A model generated the notes under the pieces. It was not told the origin of the DNA, ran no database searches, and was given only the letters and a program-made list of their open reading frames with translations. A DNA stretch of 64,000 nucleotides, taken from NCBI GenBank assembly GCA_900546325.1, contig URCR01000012.1, positions 1 to 64,000 of the forward strand. Reading direction: 5' to 3'. Source of the stretch: an uncultured Lachnospiraceae bacterium. Its GTDB lineage: Bacteria > Bacillota > Clostridia > Lachnospirales > Lachnospiraceae. Within the stretch, counting starts at the first letter, position 1; every line of letters starts with the position of its first letter. A program made the position numbers and the translations under genes. Shown one piece after another: positions 15,907 to 25,304 of the stretch.

Positions 15907-17982
15907 ATGCCAAATATTCAGGTCTTAGATCAGATTACGATCGATAAGATCGCGGCGGGAGAGGTGATTGAACGCCCGGCATCGATCGTCAAAGAACTGG
16001 TGGAAAACGCGATCGATGCGAAGGCAACCGCTGTTACGGTAGAGATCAAAGACGGCGGAATCTCCATGATCCGCATCGCGGACAATGGCTGCGGAATTCC
16101 GAAGGAAGAAGTTCCGCTTGCTTTTTTAAGACATTCGACAAGTAAAATACGCTCTGTGGAAGATCTGACCGGGATTGCTTCTCTCGGATTCCGGGGCGAG
16201 GCGCTCTCAAGCATTGCGGCAATCGCGCAGGTGGAACTTCGCACAAAAGTCAAGGATGCAGATGCTGGCACACAGTACCGGATTGAGGGCGGCATAGAGA
16301 AAGCACTGGAAGAAATCGGGATGCCCGATGGAACAACATTTTTTATCCGCCAGATTTTCTTTAACACACCGGCGCGGCGGAAATTTTTGAAAACTCCGAT
16401 GACGGAGGCCAGCCATGTCAGCGAACTGATCACACGTCTGGCGCTGTCCCACCCGGAAATTTCGTTCCAGTTTCTTACAAACGGACAGCCGAAACTCCAC
16501 ACATCGGGAAACGGCAGACTGAAAGATGTCATTTACCACATTTATGGAAGAGATATCACCGCAAATCTGCTCGAAGTCAATGCGAAGACAAGCGGAGTTG
16601 CGATCCGGGGATATATCGGGAAACCTCTGATTTCCAGAGGAAACAGAAATTACGAGAATTACTATATCAATGGAAGATATGTAAAGAGCAGTATTATCGC
16701 GAAAGCGATCGAAGATGCCTACAAAGGGTTTACCATGCAGCATAAGTATCCGTTTACGGTGCTGCACTTTACCGTAGAAGGAACAGATCTGGATGTCAAT
16801 GTCCATCCGACAAAGATGGAAGTACGGTTCAGCAACCAGCAGGAAGTGTATAATTTTATTTACAACACACTAAAAGATACGCTGAATGAAAAAGAACTGA
16901 TTCCGCGGGTGGAACTATCTGAGGCAAAACCGGTTTCCCAAAAGAGTACTTTTACGGAAAAAACCGAAAATCCACCTGCAGCAGAGAAGTTCCGGAGCCA
17001 AGAGAACACAAAAGTTTCTGTGAAGGAATCCCCGCAGGAAGAACCTCATGCAGGGGAACCGGCAGCGGAGAAAAATCTGGATTATTTTATGAAGAAGATG
17101 CGGGAACGTGTCACTGCCTATCATAATCAGAGCTCTCAGGCGGAAGTCAAAGACCGTGGAGGACTGTATAGAGATCAGCTGTCCGCAGACCGGATCAAGG
17201 AAGCTGCTGCATACCGGGCAGAACAAAAAAAACGATCCGGACACTCTGAGAGATGGCAGGAAGAACCATACAGAAAAGAATACAAAGAGGAAGAAGCAAA
17301 AGAAAACAAAAAGGAAATCGCACAGCTGCAAACACAGAAAGAAGCAGGAACCGAAGAGCAGCTCAACTTTTTTGATCAAAAACTATTGTCAAAAGAAGCA
17401 AAACAGGAATATACTTTAGTAGGACAAGTGTTTGAAACATATTGGATTGTAGAATACCGGGAGCAGATGTATATTATTGATCAGCATGCCGCACATGAAC
17501 GTGTGCTGTACGAACGGACCTTGAAACAGCTGAAGGAGAAACAGTTTACCTCGCAGCGGATCAGTCCGCCGATCATTCTGAATCTGTCCATGCAGGAGGA
17601 GCAGCTTCTGTCGGAGCATATGGAGAGCTTTACAAAGATCGGATTTGAGATTGAACCGTTCGGAGGAGATTCTTATGCAGTGCGTGCAGTTCCTGATAAT
17701 CTGTTCGGCATTGCGAAAAAAGACCTGCTGATCGAGATGTTAGACAGTCTGTCGGACAGTATTTCTACAAAACTTGAGCCGGATATTATTTTGGAGAAGA
17801 TTGCATCAATGTCATGCAAGGCCGCAGTGAAAGGGAATTCCAGACTTTCCGGCAGAGAGGTGGATGCGCTGATCGGGGAACTTTTAGAGCTGGACAACCC
17901 ATATCATTGTCCGCATGGAAGACCGACGATCATCGCGATGACAAAACGAGAGCTGGAGAAAAAGTTTAAAAGGATCGTATAG
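15907..17982 (+). CDS. mutL: DNA mismatch repair protein MutL with endonuclease motif
   Basis: The 691-residue protein has the GHKL ATPase core at the N-terminus (ELVENAIDA, DNGCGIPKE, TGIASLGFRGEAL) and the transducer domain to about residue 330. A linker of low complexity, rich in E and K, spans about 340-500. The C-terminal domain contains IDQHAAHERVLYE at about 522-534, the DQHAxxExxxxE metal-dependent nicking motif. This means strand incision is done by MutL itself, as is usual in bacteria without MutH. It is in an operon behind mutS. Confidence 0.97.
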   Translation: MPNIQVLDQITIDKIAAGEVIERPASIVKELVENAIDAKATAVTVEIKDGGISMIRIADNGCGIPKEEVPLAFLRHSTSKIRSVEDLTGIASLGFRGEALSSIAAIAQVELRTKVKDADAGTQYRIEGGIEKALEEIGMPDGTTFFIRQIFFNTPARRKFLKTPMTEASHVSELITRLALSHPEISFQFLTNGQPKLHTSGNGRLKDVIYHIYGRDITANLLEVNAKTSGVAIRGYIGKPLISRGNRNYENYYINGRYVKSSIIAKAIEDAYKGFTMQHKYPFTVLHFTVEGTDLDVNVHPTKMEVRFSNQQEVYNFIYNTLKDTLNEKELIPRVELSEAKPVSQKSTFTEKTENPPAAEKFRSQENTKVSVKESPQEEPHAGEPAAEKNLDYFMKKMRERVTAYHNQSSQAEVKDRGGLYRDQLSADRIKEAAAYRAEQKKRSGHSERWQEEPYRKEYKEEEAKENKKEIAQLQTQKEAGTEEQLNFFDQKLLSKEAKQEYTLVGQVFETYWIVEYREQMYIIDQHAAHERVLYERTLKQLKEKQFTSQRISPPIILNLSMQEEQLLSEHMESFTKIGFEIEPFGGDSYAVRAVPDNLFGIAKKDLLIEMLDSLSDSISTKLEPDIILEKIASMSCKAAVKGNSRLSGREVDALIGELLELDNPYHCPHGRPTIIAMTKRELEKKFKRIV

Positions 17983-18031
17983 CATCTTGTTTTACAGACA
18001 ACATTATAGTATAGGAAACAGGGGAGGACAA

Positions 18032-18997
18032 ATGATAAACTTTATAATCAGTGAAAATTTTTATTCTTTATTTGCAGGGATCGGTCTGATGGCAGCATTC
18101 CTGATGACTTGTGTCTGCATTACCAAATTTAACTATTTGCTTCCGAAAGATGCCGGGAGGGATTTTGCACACGACGGGAAGCTTTCTGCCGGAAAACCAA
18201 GAGGAGCCGGGATTATTTTTATTCTTGTATTTGCGGCAGCGGCACTGCTGTTCTCGGAGCTTTCCTTGGAAATCGTCATCTACATTGTGCTTGTCATTGC
18301 GGAAATGCTGACAGGTTATCTTGATGATGCTTCGGAAAAGCCGTGGAATGAGTACAAGAAAGGACTTCTTGATCTTCTTGTAGCCGTGGTACTTTCACTT
18401 ACTTTTATGCACTACAATTCCAGCACGATTGAATTTGCGATCTCAGGGGTGTCTGTGACGATTCCTCCGGTTGTATTTTGTCTGCTCTCAATCATTTTGA
18501 TCTGGGTGTCCATCAACGTGACAAACTGTTCAGACGGGGTAGACGGACTTTCAGCGACATTGACGATCATCACATTAGTCACACTTTATATCGTAAAAGG
18601 AATGAAAGGGACAACAGACGACTTCTCTTATCTGATCCTGCTGTTTGTAATCTGTCTGCTTGGATATCTGTGGTACAATGCAGCTCCAAGCCATCTGATG
18701 ATGGGAGATGCGGGATCCAGAGCGATGGGAATCTTTATCGCGATCGCAGCTTTAAAGACAGAAAGCCCATTCCTGTATATTTTTGCAGCATTCGTTCTGA
18801 TCGCTGACGGTGGAATCGGGATTGTCAAGGTGGCGCTGCTTCGATTCTTAAAAATCAAGATCCTGACAAATGTCCGCACACCGCTGCATGACCATGTGCG
18901 AAAGGTGTGGGACTGGTCGAATACACAGACTGTTTTCCGGTTTGGAATCATTCAGATCGTAATTTCTGTGGCAACAATTTACATGCTCATGTTATAA
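18032..18997 (+). CDS. MraY-like phospho-sugar transferase (glycosyltransferase family 4)
   Basis: The 321-residue integral membrane protein has about ten hydrophobic helices and the conserved cytoplasmic motifs of the MraY/WecA superfamily: FAHDGKLSAGKPRGAG, GYLDDASEKPWNEYKKG (Mg-binding Asp pair), NCSDGVDGLSA, GDAGSRAMG and the basic RTPLHDHVRK. MraY transfers phospho-MurNAc-pentapeptide to undecaprenyl phosphate to make lipid I. The motif pattern is closest to MraY, but the gene is outside a division-cell wall cluster, so a related envelope sugar transferase is possible. ATG 18032 follows AGGGGAGGACAA. Confidence 0.8.
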   Translation: MINFIISENFYSLFAGIGLMAAFLMTCVCITKFNYLLPKDAGRDFAHDGKLSAGKPRGAGIIFILVFAAAALLFSELSLEIVIYIVLVIAEMLTGYLDDASEKPWNEYKKGLLDLLVAVVLSLTFMHYNSSTIEFAISGVSVTIPPVVFCLLSIILIWVSINVTNCSDGVDGLSATLTIITLVTLYIVKGMKGTTDDFSYLILLFVICLLGYLWYNAAPSHLMMGDAGSRAMGIFIAIAALKTESPFLYIFAAFVLIADGGIGIVKVALLRFLKIKILTNVRTPLHDHVRKVWDWSNTQTVFRFGIIQIVISVATIYMLML

Positions 18998-19024
18998 CGG
19001 GCAGAAGCAGATTATGAGGTGGCT

Positions 19025-19987
19025 ATGATAGATACAAAGAAAAAACCATTGATCATACTGACCGGTCCGACTGCTGTCGGAAAGACAAAGGCATCGATCG
19101 GACTGGCAAAAGCAATCGGCGGAGAAATTATCTCCGCTGATTCTATGCAAGTTTACAGACAGATGGATATCGGATCTGCAAAAATCACAGAGGAGGAGAT
19201 GGATGGCATCCCGCATTATCTGATTGATGTGCTGGAGCCGGAGGAAGAATTTCATGTTGTACGATTTCAGCAGATGGCAAAGGCAGCCATGGAAGATATC
19301 TATTCCAGAGGGAACATACCGATCGTTGTCGGTGGAACAGGATTTTATATTCAGGCACTTTTATATGATATTGATTTCACGGAAAAGGAAGGCGACAATA
19401 GCTATCGGGAAAAGCTGGAGGCACTTGCAAAGGAAAAGGGTGCGGCATATCTCCACGGACAGCTGGCTGCCGTCGATCCGAAAGCGGCAGAAGAGATCCA
19501 TGCAAACAATGTAAAACGTGTGATCCGTGCGCTGGAATTTTATAAGCAGACCGGACAGAAGATTTCCGAACACAATGAGCGGGAGCGGCAAAAAGAGTCG
19601 CCGTACCGGTTCTGCTATTTTGTTTTAAACGACAGGCGTGAGTGTCTGTATGAGCGGATCGACAAAAGGGTGGACCAGATGATCCAAAATGGGCTTGTAC
19701 AGGAAGTAAGAGCGTTAAAGGAAAGAGGATGCACAAAACAGATGGTCTCGATGCAGGGACTTGGATATAAAGAAATCTTTGCGTATCTGGAGGGAGACTG
19801 TTCTCTTGAAGAGGCAGTCTACATTATTAAGCGGGATACCAGACATTTCGCCAAAAGGCAGCTGACCTGGTTTAAGAGAGAGCGGGATGTGATCTGGATC
19901 CAGAAAGATGCGCTGAATTATGATGAGGAAAAATTACTACAAAGCTTATTAGAAAGCATCAGAGAAAGGATGAATCTGCCATGTTAG
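19025..19987 (+). CDS. miaA: tRNA dimethylallyltransferase MiaA
   Basis: MiaA adds the dimethylallyl group to A37 of tRNAs, the substrate for MiaB. The 320-residue protein shows the P-loop TGPTAVGKTKASIGLA near residue 10, the conserved EIISADSMQVYRQMDIGSAK, GGTGFYIQALLYD, and RHFAKRQLTWFKRE near the C-terminus. ATG 19025 has GAGGTGG five bases upstream; a GTG at 19019 is also in frame. The next gene starts within its last codons. Confidence 0.96.
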   Translation: MIDTKKKPLIILTGPTAVGKTKASIGLAKAIGGEIISADSMQVYRQMDIGSAKITEEEMDGIPHYLIDVLEPEEEFHVVRFQQMAKAAMEDIYSRGNIPIVVGGTGFYIQALLYDIDFTEKEGDNSYREKLEALAKEKGAAYLHGQLAAVDPKAAEEIHANNVKRVIRALEFYKQTGQKISEHNERERQKESPYRFCYFVLNDRRECLYERIDKRVDQMIQNGLVQEVRALKERGCTKQMVSMQGLGYKEIFAYLEGDCSLEEAVYIIKRDTRHFAKRQLTWFKRERDVIWIQKDALNYDEEKLLQSLLESIRERMNLPC

Positions 19988-21276
19988 AAGAAAAACAGAC
20001 AGTGGCTGCCATCTATGAGGCACTTGGAATTTCCAGAGAAGTCTATGCGTTTGGCAGCGAGATTGAAGAAACATTACAGAAACGATTTGAAGAAATTGAT
20101 CAGACAGCGGAATATAATCAGCTAAAAGTGGTGCAGGCGATGCAGGAATGCAAAGTCAGTGAAGGGTGTTTTAATTATGTAAGCGGCTATGGATACAATG
20201 ACCAGGGAAGAGATACTCTGGAGGAAGTCTATGCGCATACATTCCATACAGAGGCGGCGCTGGTCCGTCCGCAGATTACTTGTGGAACTCATGCGCTTGC
20301 ACTGACCTTGAGTGCCAATTTAAGGCCCGGGGACGAATTGCTTTCCCCTGTCGGAAAGCCATATGATACTCTGGAAGAAGTGATCGGAATCCGCCCGTCA
20401 AAAGGTTCCCTCGCAGAATACGGGGTCACATACCGCCAGGTGGATCTCCTTTCAGACGGAACGTTTGACTATCCGGCGATCAAGGCTGCAATCAATGAGA
20501 AGACAAAGCTTGTCACGATCCAACGTTCCAAAGGTTACCAGACCCGCCCGAGCTTTTCGGTAAAGCAGATCGGAGAGTTGATCTCGTTTGTTAAAGAGAT
20601 CAAACCGGATGTGATCTGTATGGTGGATAACTGCTACGGAGAATTTGTGGAGCGGATAGAACCAAGTGATGTGGGAGCAGATCTGATGGTAGGTTCCCTG
20701 ATCAAAAATCCGGGAGGCGGACTTGCTCCGATCGGCGGGTATGTTGTCGGGAAGCAGGAGTATATTGACCAGTGTGCTTACCGGCTGACCTCTCCGGGAC
20801 TCGGAAAAGAAGTGGGCGCTTCTCTGGGCGTGATGAAAGATTTCTATCAGGGCTTTTTCCTTGCACCGACAGTTGTCAAAGGTGCTTTAAAAGGCGCTGT
20901 GTTCGCCGCCAATATTTATGAAAAGCTTGGATTTTCCGTTGTTCCAAACGGAAGTGAAAGCAGGCACGATATTATCCAGGCAGTGACGCTCGGAACACCG
21001 GAAGGTGTGATCGCATTCTGTCAGGGAATTCAGGCGGCCGCTCCGGTAGACAGCTATGTCACACCGGAGCCTTGGGCAATGCCGGGGTATGACAGTGATG
21101 TGATCATGGCGGCAGGTGCTTTTGTCCAGGGATCTTCCATTGAATTGAGCGCCGACGGGCCGATCAAACCGCCGTACGCGGTTTATTTCCAGGGCGGTCT
21201 TACATGGGAACATGCAAAATTTGGAATTTTAATGTCACTTCAGAAAATGGTGGACAAAGGACTTGTCACATTGTAA
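19981..21276 (+). CDS. Methionine gamma-lyase family PLP protein (aluminium-resistance/YnbB type)
   Basis: The 431-residue protein is a fold-type I PLP enzyme of the family often annotated as aluminium resistance protein or YnbB. Visible family features are VSGYGYNDQGRDTLEEVYA, PQITCGTHALAL, and GSLIKNPGGGLAPIGGYV, where the lysine should bind PLP. The true substrate of the family is not established. It overlaps miaA by seven bases, so translation is probably coupled; this miaA-ynbB pairing is common in Firmicutes. Confidence 0.85.
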   Translation: MLEEKQTVAAIYEALGISREVYAFGSEIEETLQKRFEEIDQTAEYNQLKVVQAMQECKVSEGCFNYVSGYGYNDQGRDTLEEVYAHTFHTEAALVRPQITCGTHALALTLSANLRPGDELLSPVGKPYDTLEEVIGIRPSKGSLAEYGVTYRQVDLLSDGTFDYPAIKAAINEKTKLVTIQRSKGYQTRPSFSVKQIGELISFVKEIKPDVICMVDNCYGEFVERIEPSDVGADLMVGSLIKNPGGGLAPIGGYVVGKQEYIDQCAYRLTSPGLGKEVGASLGVMKDFYQGFFLAPTVVKGALKGAVFAANIYEKLGFSVVPNGSESRHDIIQAVTLGTPEGVIAFCQGIQAAAPVDSYVTPEPWAMPGYDSDVIMAAGAFVQGSSIELSADGPIKPPYAVYFQGGLTWEHAKFGILMSLQKMVDKGLVTL

Positions 21277-21300
21277 GAAACACGTAAGGAAAATGAAAAA

Positions 21301-21349
21301 TCTGCCGCACAATCTAGGAAAATCTGTTTTTACAAAGATTTTCGGCAGA
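21301..21349 (+). other. Two-part inverted repeat ahead of the flavoprotein gene
   Basis: TCTGCCG (21301-21307) pairs with CGGCAGA (21343-21349) and AAAATCT (21319-21325) with AGATTTT (21336-21342), giving a coaxial hairpin with an 11-base bulge on one side. No T-run follows and the ribosome-binding site GGAGAG begins six bases later, so it is a 5' leader structure rather than a terminator. Confidence 0.4.
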
Positions 21350-21365
21350 GCTGGAGAGAAAAACT

Positions 21366-22613
21366 ATGAAGAATGTAATTGTGGTCGGAGGGGGAGCCTC
21401 CGGGATGATGGCTGCGATCTCGGCAGCGAGAGCAGGAGCAGACGTCTGCATTTTAGAACACAATGAGAAGCTGGGGAAGAAAATCCTTGCAACCGGAAAT
21501 GGACGGTGCAATTTCACAAACCGCCTGCAGGAACCATCCTGTTACAGAAGCAGCCAGAAAGAGTTTCCGTGGCAGGTCATCAAACAATTCCCGGCGGAGG
21601 ATACCATTGCTTTTTTTGAGGAACTTGGAATCGGTATCAGGGATCGGGGAGGGTACCTTTATCCGGGGTCTGATCAGGCATCCTCTGTCATGGAAGTGCT
21701 CCGGATGGAAGTGGAACGGCTTCAGATTCCAGTGGAATATGGCGTACAGGTCTGCTCGATCAAGAAGAAGAAAGAGCAGTTTGAAATCCGCACAACTGCA
21801 AAGACATACCATTCCGAAAAGCTGATTCTTGCCACAGGATCAAAAGCATCCCCTGCGACCGGCTCTGACGGAAGCGGATATCAGTATGCAAAAGAATTCG
21901 GGCATACAATTGTCCCGGTTCTCCCGGCGCTTGTGGCGCTGCATGCAAAAGAGAATTTCTTCTCTGCTTTAGCGGGGGTCCGTATGCAGGGGAAAGTAAT
22001 GCTCTTTGTCGATGGAAAAAAATGTGCGGAGGATACCGGTGAACTTCAGCTTACCAAGTACGGAATCTCCGGTATTCCGGTATTTCAGGTCAGCCGCTAT
22101 GCTGCGGAGGGACTTTACCGGAAAAAAGACGTCACTGCAGTCCTGGATCTGGCACCGGACCTGACAGAAACGGAGATGGAATCTGTCATCCGTCTTCGGA
22201 TTCAGAGACATCCGGAGCGGAAAATGACAGAGTTTTTCACGGGAATGTACCACCAGAAATTTGCCCAGACCATCTTAAGACTCAGTAAAATTGATAAGAA
22301 GAAAAGCTGCATAGAACTGTCCGAGCGGGAAATCCTGATTTTATGCCGGCTGTTAAAATCACTTCGCATTACGATCAAAGGAACAAATGATTTTGACCAG
22401 GCACAGATCTGTGCGGGAGGTGTCAGAACGGAGGAGATTGATCCACAGACAATGGAATCTCACTATGTTCCCGGATTATATTTTGCCGGAGAACTTCTCG
22501 ACGTAGATGGAATCTGCGGAGGATATAATCTGCAGTGGGCGTGGTCCAGCGGATTCGTTGCCGGAAAATGTGCCGCGCCAGGCAGCATGAGAGGAAGGAA
22601 GAAAAGAGCATGA
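21366..22613 (+). CDS. NAD(P)/FAD-dependent oxidoreductase, HI0933/YhiN type
   Basis: The 415-residue flavoprotein begins with a dinucleotide-binding motif (VIVVGGGASGMMAAISAARAG), has the family segment GKKILATGNGRCNFTN, the LATGSKASPATGSDGSGY strand, and the C-terminal FAD-binding pattern GLYFAGELLDVDGICGGYNL. It fits the HI0933-like family of flavoproteins; the physiological substrate is unknown. It overlaps the next flavoprotein gene by four bases (ATGA), implying coupling. Confidence 0.85.
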   Translation: MKNVIVVGGGASGMMAAISAARAGADVCILEHNEKLGKKILATGNGRCNFTNRLQEPSCYRSSQKEFPWQVIKQFPAEDTIAFFEELGIGIRDRGGYLYPGSDQASSVMEVLRMEVERLQIPVEYGVQVCSIKKKKEQFEIRTTAKTYHSEKLILATGSKASPATGSDGSGYQYAKEFGHTIVPVLPALVALHAKENFFSALAGVRMQGKVMLFVDGKKCAEDTGELQLTKYGISGIPVFQVSRYAAEGLYRKKDVTAVLDLAPDLTETEMESVIRLRIQRHPERKMTEFFTGMYHQKFAQTILRLSKIDKKKSCIELSEREILILCRLLKSLRITIKGTNDFDQAQICAGGVRTEEIDPQTMESHYVPGLYFAGELLDVDGICGGYNLQWAWSSGFVAGKCAAPGSMRGRKKRA

Positions 22614-24220
22614 TTCAGATAAGCCAGTTAAAATTATCCTGCACCCACACCGAGCAGGAACTGAGAAGAAAAATTGTGAAAACACTCCGGATCCGCCCGG
22701 AGGAACTGACAGGATACTCGATCGAAAAGCAGTCGATCGACGCGCGCAAAAAACCGGAGATCTTCTATGTTTATACGATTCATGCCTCTGTTTTGCAGGA
22801 ACAAAAGGTGTTGAAAAAAATCCGTGACACAAACGTCAGCACGGTAAAGAGAAAAGTGTATCAATTTCCATTTCGTGCAGAAGAAACTCCAAAGAACCGC
22901 CCGGTGATCATCGGAAGTGGTCCGGCAGGGCTTTTCTGTGCGTATATGCTGGCAGAACACGGATTTGCTCCGGTGCTTCTGGAGCGCGGAAAACCTGTGG
23001 AGGAACGCAAGAAGGATGTAGACCTCTTTTGGGAAACGGGCATGCTGAATCCGGAATCCAATGTGCAGTTTGGAGAGGGCGGTGCCGGAACCTTCTCCGA
23101 TGGAAAGCTGAATACACTTGTGAAAGATCCTTCGGGAAGAAACCGGAAAGTATTGGAAATTTTTGTAAAAGAAGGGGCACCGGAGGAAATCTTATATGTA
23201 AATAAGCCGCATATCGGGACAGATCTTCTGCTGAAAGTCGTAAAAAATATGCGGGAGACAATCAAAGAGAACGGCGGTGAGGTCCTGTTTGAAAGGAAAG
23301 TGACAGAACTTTGCACAGAGAATGGAAAGGTCTGCGGTGTTGTGATAAACGGGGAGGAATTTCTTCCTGCCAAGGCGGTGATACTGGCAGTTGGACACAG
23401 TGCGAGAGATACGTTTGAGATGCTATATGAGAAACAGATTGCAATGGAGGCCAAATCATTTGCGGTCGGGCTCCGCGTGGAGCATCCTCAGAAACTGATC
23501 AACTATGCACAGTATCAGATGGAACTGCCGGAATCTCTTCCGGCAGCATCCTACAAAGTAACGGCACAGCTTCCAAACGGAAGAGGTGTCTACTCCTTCT
23601 GTATGTGCCCGGGCGGCTATGTGGTCAATGCTTCTTCGGAGGAAGGACGGCTTGCGGTGAATGGAATGAGCTATCACGACAGGGCCGGGGAAAATGCAAA
23701 CAGCGCAATTATCGTGACTGTGACACCGGAAGATTATGGCAGCGATCATCCGCTGGCCGGAATGCAGTTTCAGAGAGAACTGGAAGCAAAGGCATTTCAA
23801 CTTGCACAGGGGAAAATCCCGGTGCAGCGTTATGAAGATTTTTGCCAAAACCGTGCAACAGATACATTTGGAACCATTCATCCGGCGATCAAAGGTGGCT
23901 ATGCGCCTTCCAACGTCAGGGAAATCCTCCCCGAGATCGTGGCAGAATCCATCGAAGAAGGCATTCGTTGTTTTGATCAGAGACTGCATGGATTTGCCGA
24001 TCCGGATGCACTTTTATCCGGAGTGGAGAGCAGGACATCTTCTCCGGTCAGAATCCCACGGGATGCTTCCACAATGGAAGGCAGTGTGAAAGGGCTGTAT
24101 CCTTGCGGGGAAGGTGCCGGATATGCCGGAGGAATCACTTCTGCTGCGATGGATGGGATCCGTGTCGCGGAAGCTGTAGCGGGTCAAATAGAAAGACAAA
24201 CAATCTTCACAAAAAATTAA
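22610..24220 (+). CDS. FAD-dependent dehydrogenase (COG2509-like)
   Basis: The 536-residue protein has an N-terminal domain of about 85 residues, then the dinucleotide-binding fold RPVIIGSGPAGLFCAYMLAEHG, the family hallmark VQFGEGGAGTFSDGKLNT, and the C-terminal GLYPCGEGAGYAGGITSAAMDG that closes the FAD site. It matches the family of uncharacterised FAD-dependent dehydrogenases common in Firmicutes. ATG 22610 lies in the last codons of the upstream flavoprotein, with AGGAAGGAAG before it. Confidence 0.85.
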   Translation: MIQISQLKLSCTHTEQELRRKIVKTLRIRPEELTGYSIEKQSIDARKKPEIFYVYTIHASVLQEQKVLKKIRDTNVSTVKRKVYQFPFRAEETPKNRPVIIGSGPAGLFCAYMLAEHGFAPVLLERGKPVEERKKDVDLFWETGMLNPESNVQFGEGGAGTFSDGKLNTLVKDPSGRNRKVLEIFVKEGAPEEILYVNKPHIGTDLLLKVVKNMRETIKENGGEVLFERKVTELCTENGKVCGVVINGEEFLPAKAVILAVGHSARDTFEMLYEKQIAMEAKSFAVGLRVEHPQKLINYAQYQMELPESLPAASYKVTAQLPNGRGVYSFCMCPGGYVVNASSEEGRLAVNGMSYHDRAGENANSAIIVTVTPEDYGSDHPLAGMQFQRELEAKAFQLAQGKIPVQRYEDFCQNRATDTFGTIHPAIKGGYAPSNVREILPEIVAESIEEGIRCFDQRLHGFADPDALLSGVESRTSSPVRIPRDASTMEGSVKGLYPCGEGAGYAGGITSAAMDGIRVAEAVAGQIERQTIFTKN

Positions 24221-24295
24221 TGTCTTTTCTATATACACTTTTTTTAAAGTATGATAAAATAAACAGAGTTTGTGAGAAGAAGAGGTGGAGTAAAG

Positions 24296-24556
24296 ATGAA
24301 AGGACATGCAGGAAAAAACACGTGGGCATTATTTTTGCTGATTTTGACTGGAATCGTGCTTGGCGGGTTTATAGGTATGCTGGCGGAGGGAGTGCCGGCA
24401 CTGAGCTGGCTGTCGTATGGCCAGACATTTGGATTTGACAATCCGATCGTGCTGAATCTCGGCTTATTAGTCATTACTTTCGGCCTGAATATCAAAATTA
24501 CAATTGCAAGCATTCTTGGAGTTGTGATATCTATTATTATATACCGCTTATTATAG
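24296..24556 (+). CDS. DUF4321 family membrane protein
   Basis: The 86-residue protein has two membrane helices (about 7-29, ALFLLILTGIVLGGFIGML, and about 52-84) separated by a short loop with SWLSYGQTFGFDNP, the pattern I know as DUF4321, often found beside radC and mreB in Clostridia. The start is set by AGAGGTGGAG before ATG 24296. A weak promoter, TATACA (24232-24237) with TAAAAT (24255-24260) at 17 bp, may drive this and the following shape genes. Confidence 0.75.
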   Translation: MKGHAGKNTWALFLLILTGIVLGGFIGMLAEGVPALSWLSYGQTFGFDNPIVLNLGLLVITFGLNIKITIASILGVVISIIIYRLL

Positions 24557-24591
24557 CATCTTTACTTGTAGCACAAGAGTCTAAAGAACAC

Positions 24592-25287
24592 ATGAATCAA
24601 AATTGTACCATAAGAGAAATTATATCAGAGGAACGTCCTTACGAGAAGTGTGAACAGTATGGCGCAGGTAATCTGACCGATGTCGAATTGCTTGCGATCC
24701 TGCTCCGCACCGGAACAAAAGGGCACAGCGTGCTGGAACTTGCCAGAAAGATCTTGTATCCGGTCTACTGGCAGGATGGGATTTTGAATATCCATCACTG
24801 GACGATGGAGCAGCTGATGCAGATCAAAGGCATTGGGAAGATCAAAGCGATCCAGATCCTGTGTCTGTCCGAGCTTGCAAAGCGCCTGTCGAAAGCAGAT
24901 GCCTACCAGGGACTTGACTTTCATATGCCTTCCTCCATCGCCGAGTATTATATGGAGGATATGCGCCATCATGCGCAGGAGCATATGAAGCTTTTGATGT
25001 TAAATACAAAGGCAAAACTTCTCGGAGAGACGACGATCTCGAAAGGGACAGTCAATGCGTCTTTGCTGACTCCGCGGGAATTATTTATTGAAGCGTTGCA
25101 GAAGAATGCTGTTTCTATCATACTGCTTCACAATCATCCGAGCGGAGATCCGACGCCGAGCCGGGAGGACCTTCTGATTACAAAGAGAATTAAAGAGGCG
25201 GGAAGCCTGATAGGAATTGAATTGTTAGACCATATTATTATTGGGAATAATTGTTATATCAGCTTCGCCGAACAAGAACTTATTTAG
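24592..25287 (+). CDS. radC: RadC/JAMM family protein
   Basis: The 231-residue protein has a helix-hairpin-helix region (about 15-100, with GAGNLTDVELLAILLRTGTK and the QIKGIGKIKAIQI hairpin) and a C-terminal JAMM domain with the zinc motif LLHNHPSGDPTPSRED and catalytic Glu in the LFIEAL segment. Once named for DNA repair, the family's activity is not settled. It lies directly upstream of mreB, a very widely kept arrangement in Firmicutes. The start ATG 24592 has only a weak Shine-Dalgarno sequence. Confidence 0.92.
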   Translation: MNQNCTIREIISEERPYEKCEQYGAGNLTDVELLAILLRTGTKGHSVLELARKILYPVYWQDGILNIHHWTMEQLMQIKGIGKIKAIQILCLSELAKRLSKADAYQGLDFHMPSSIAEYYMEDMRHHAQEHMKLLMLNTKAKLLGETTISKGTVNASLLTPRELFIEALQKNAVSIILLHNHPSGDPTPSREDLLITKRIKEAGSLIGIELLDHIIIGNNCYISFAEQELI

Positions 25288-25304
25288 AGAGGAATCGATG
25301 ACGG

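Noticed and set aside
15930..16806. Long minus-strand open frames (about 200 residues) opposite mutL
   Set aside because: They mirror the codon pattern of mutL and have no ribosome-binding site or recognisable motif; the same holds for long frames opposite mrdA (28316-28924) and the last methyltransferase (46955-47605).
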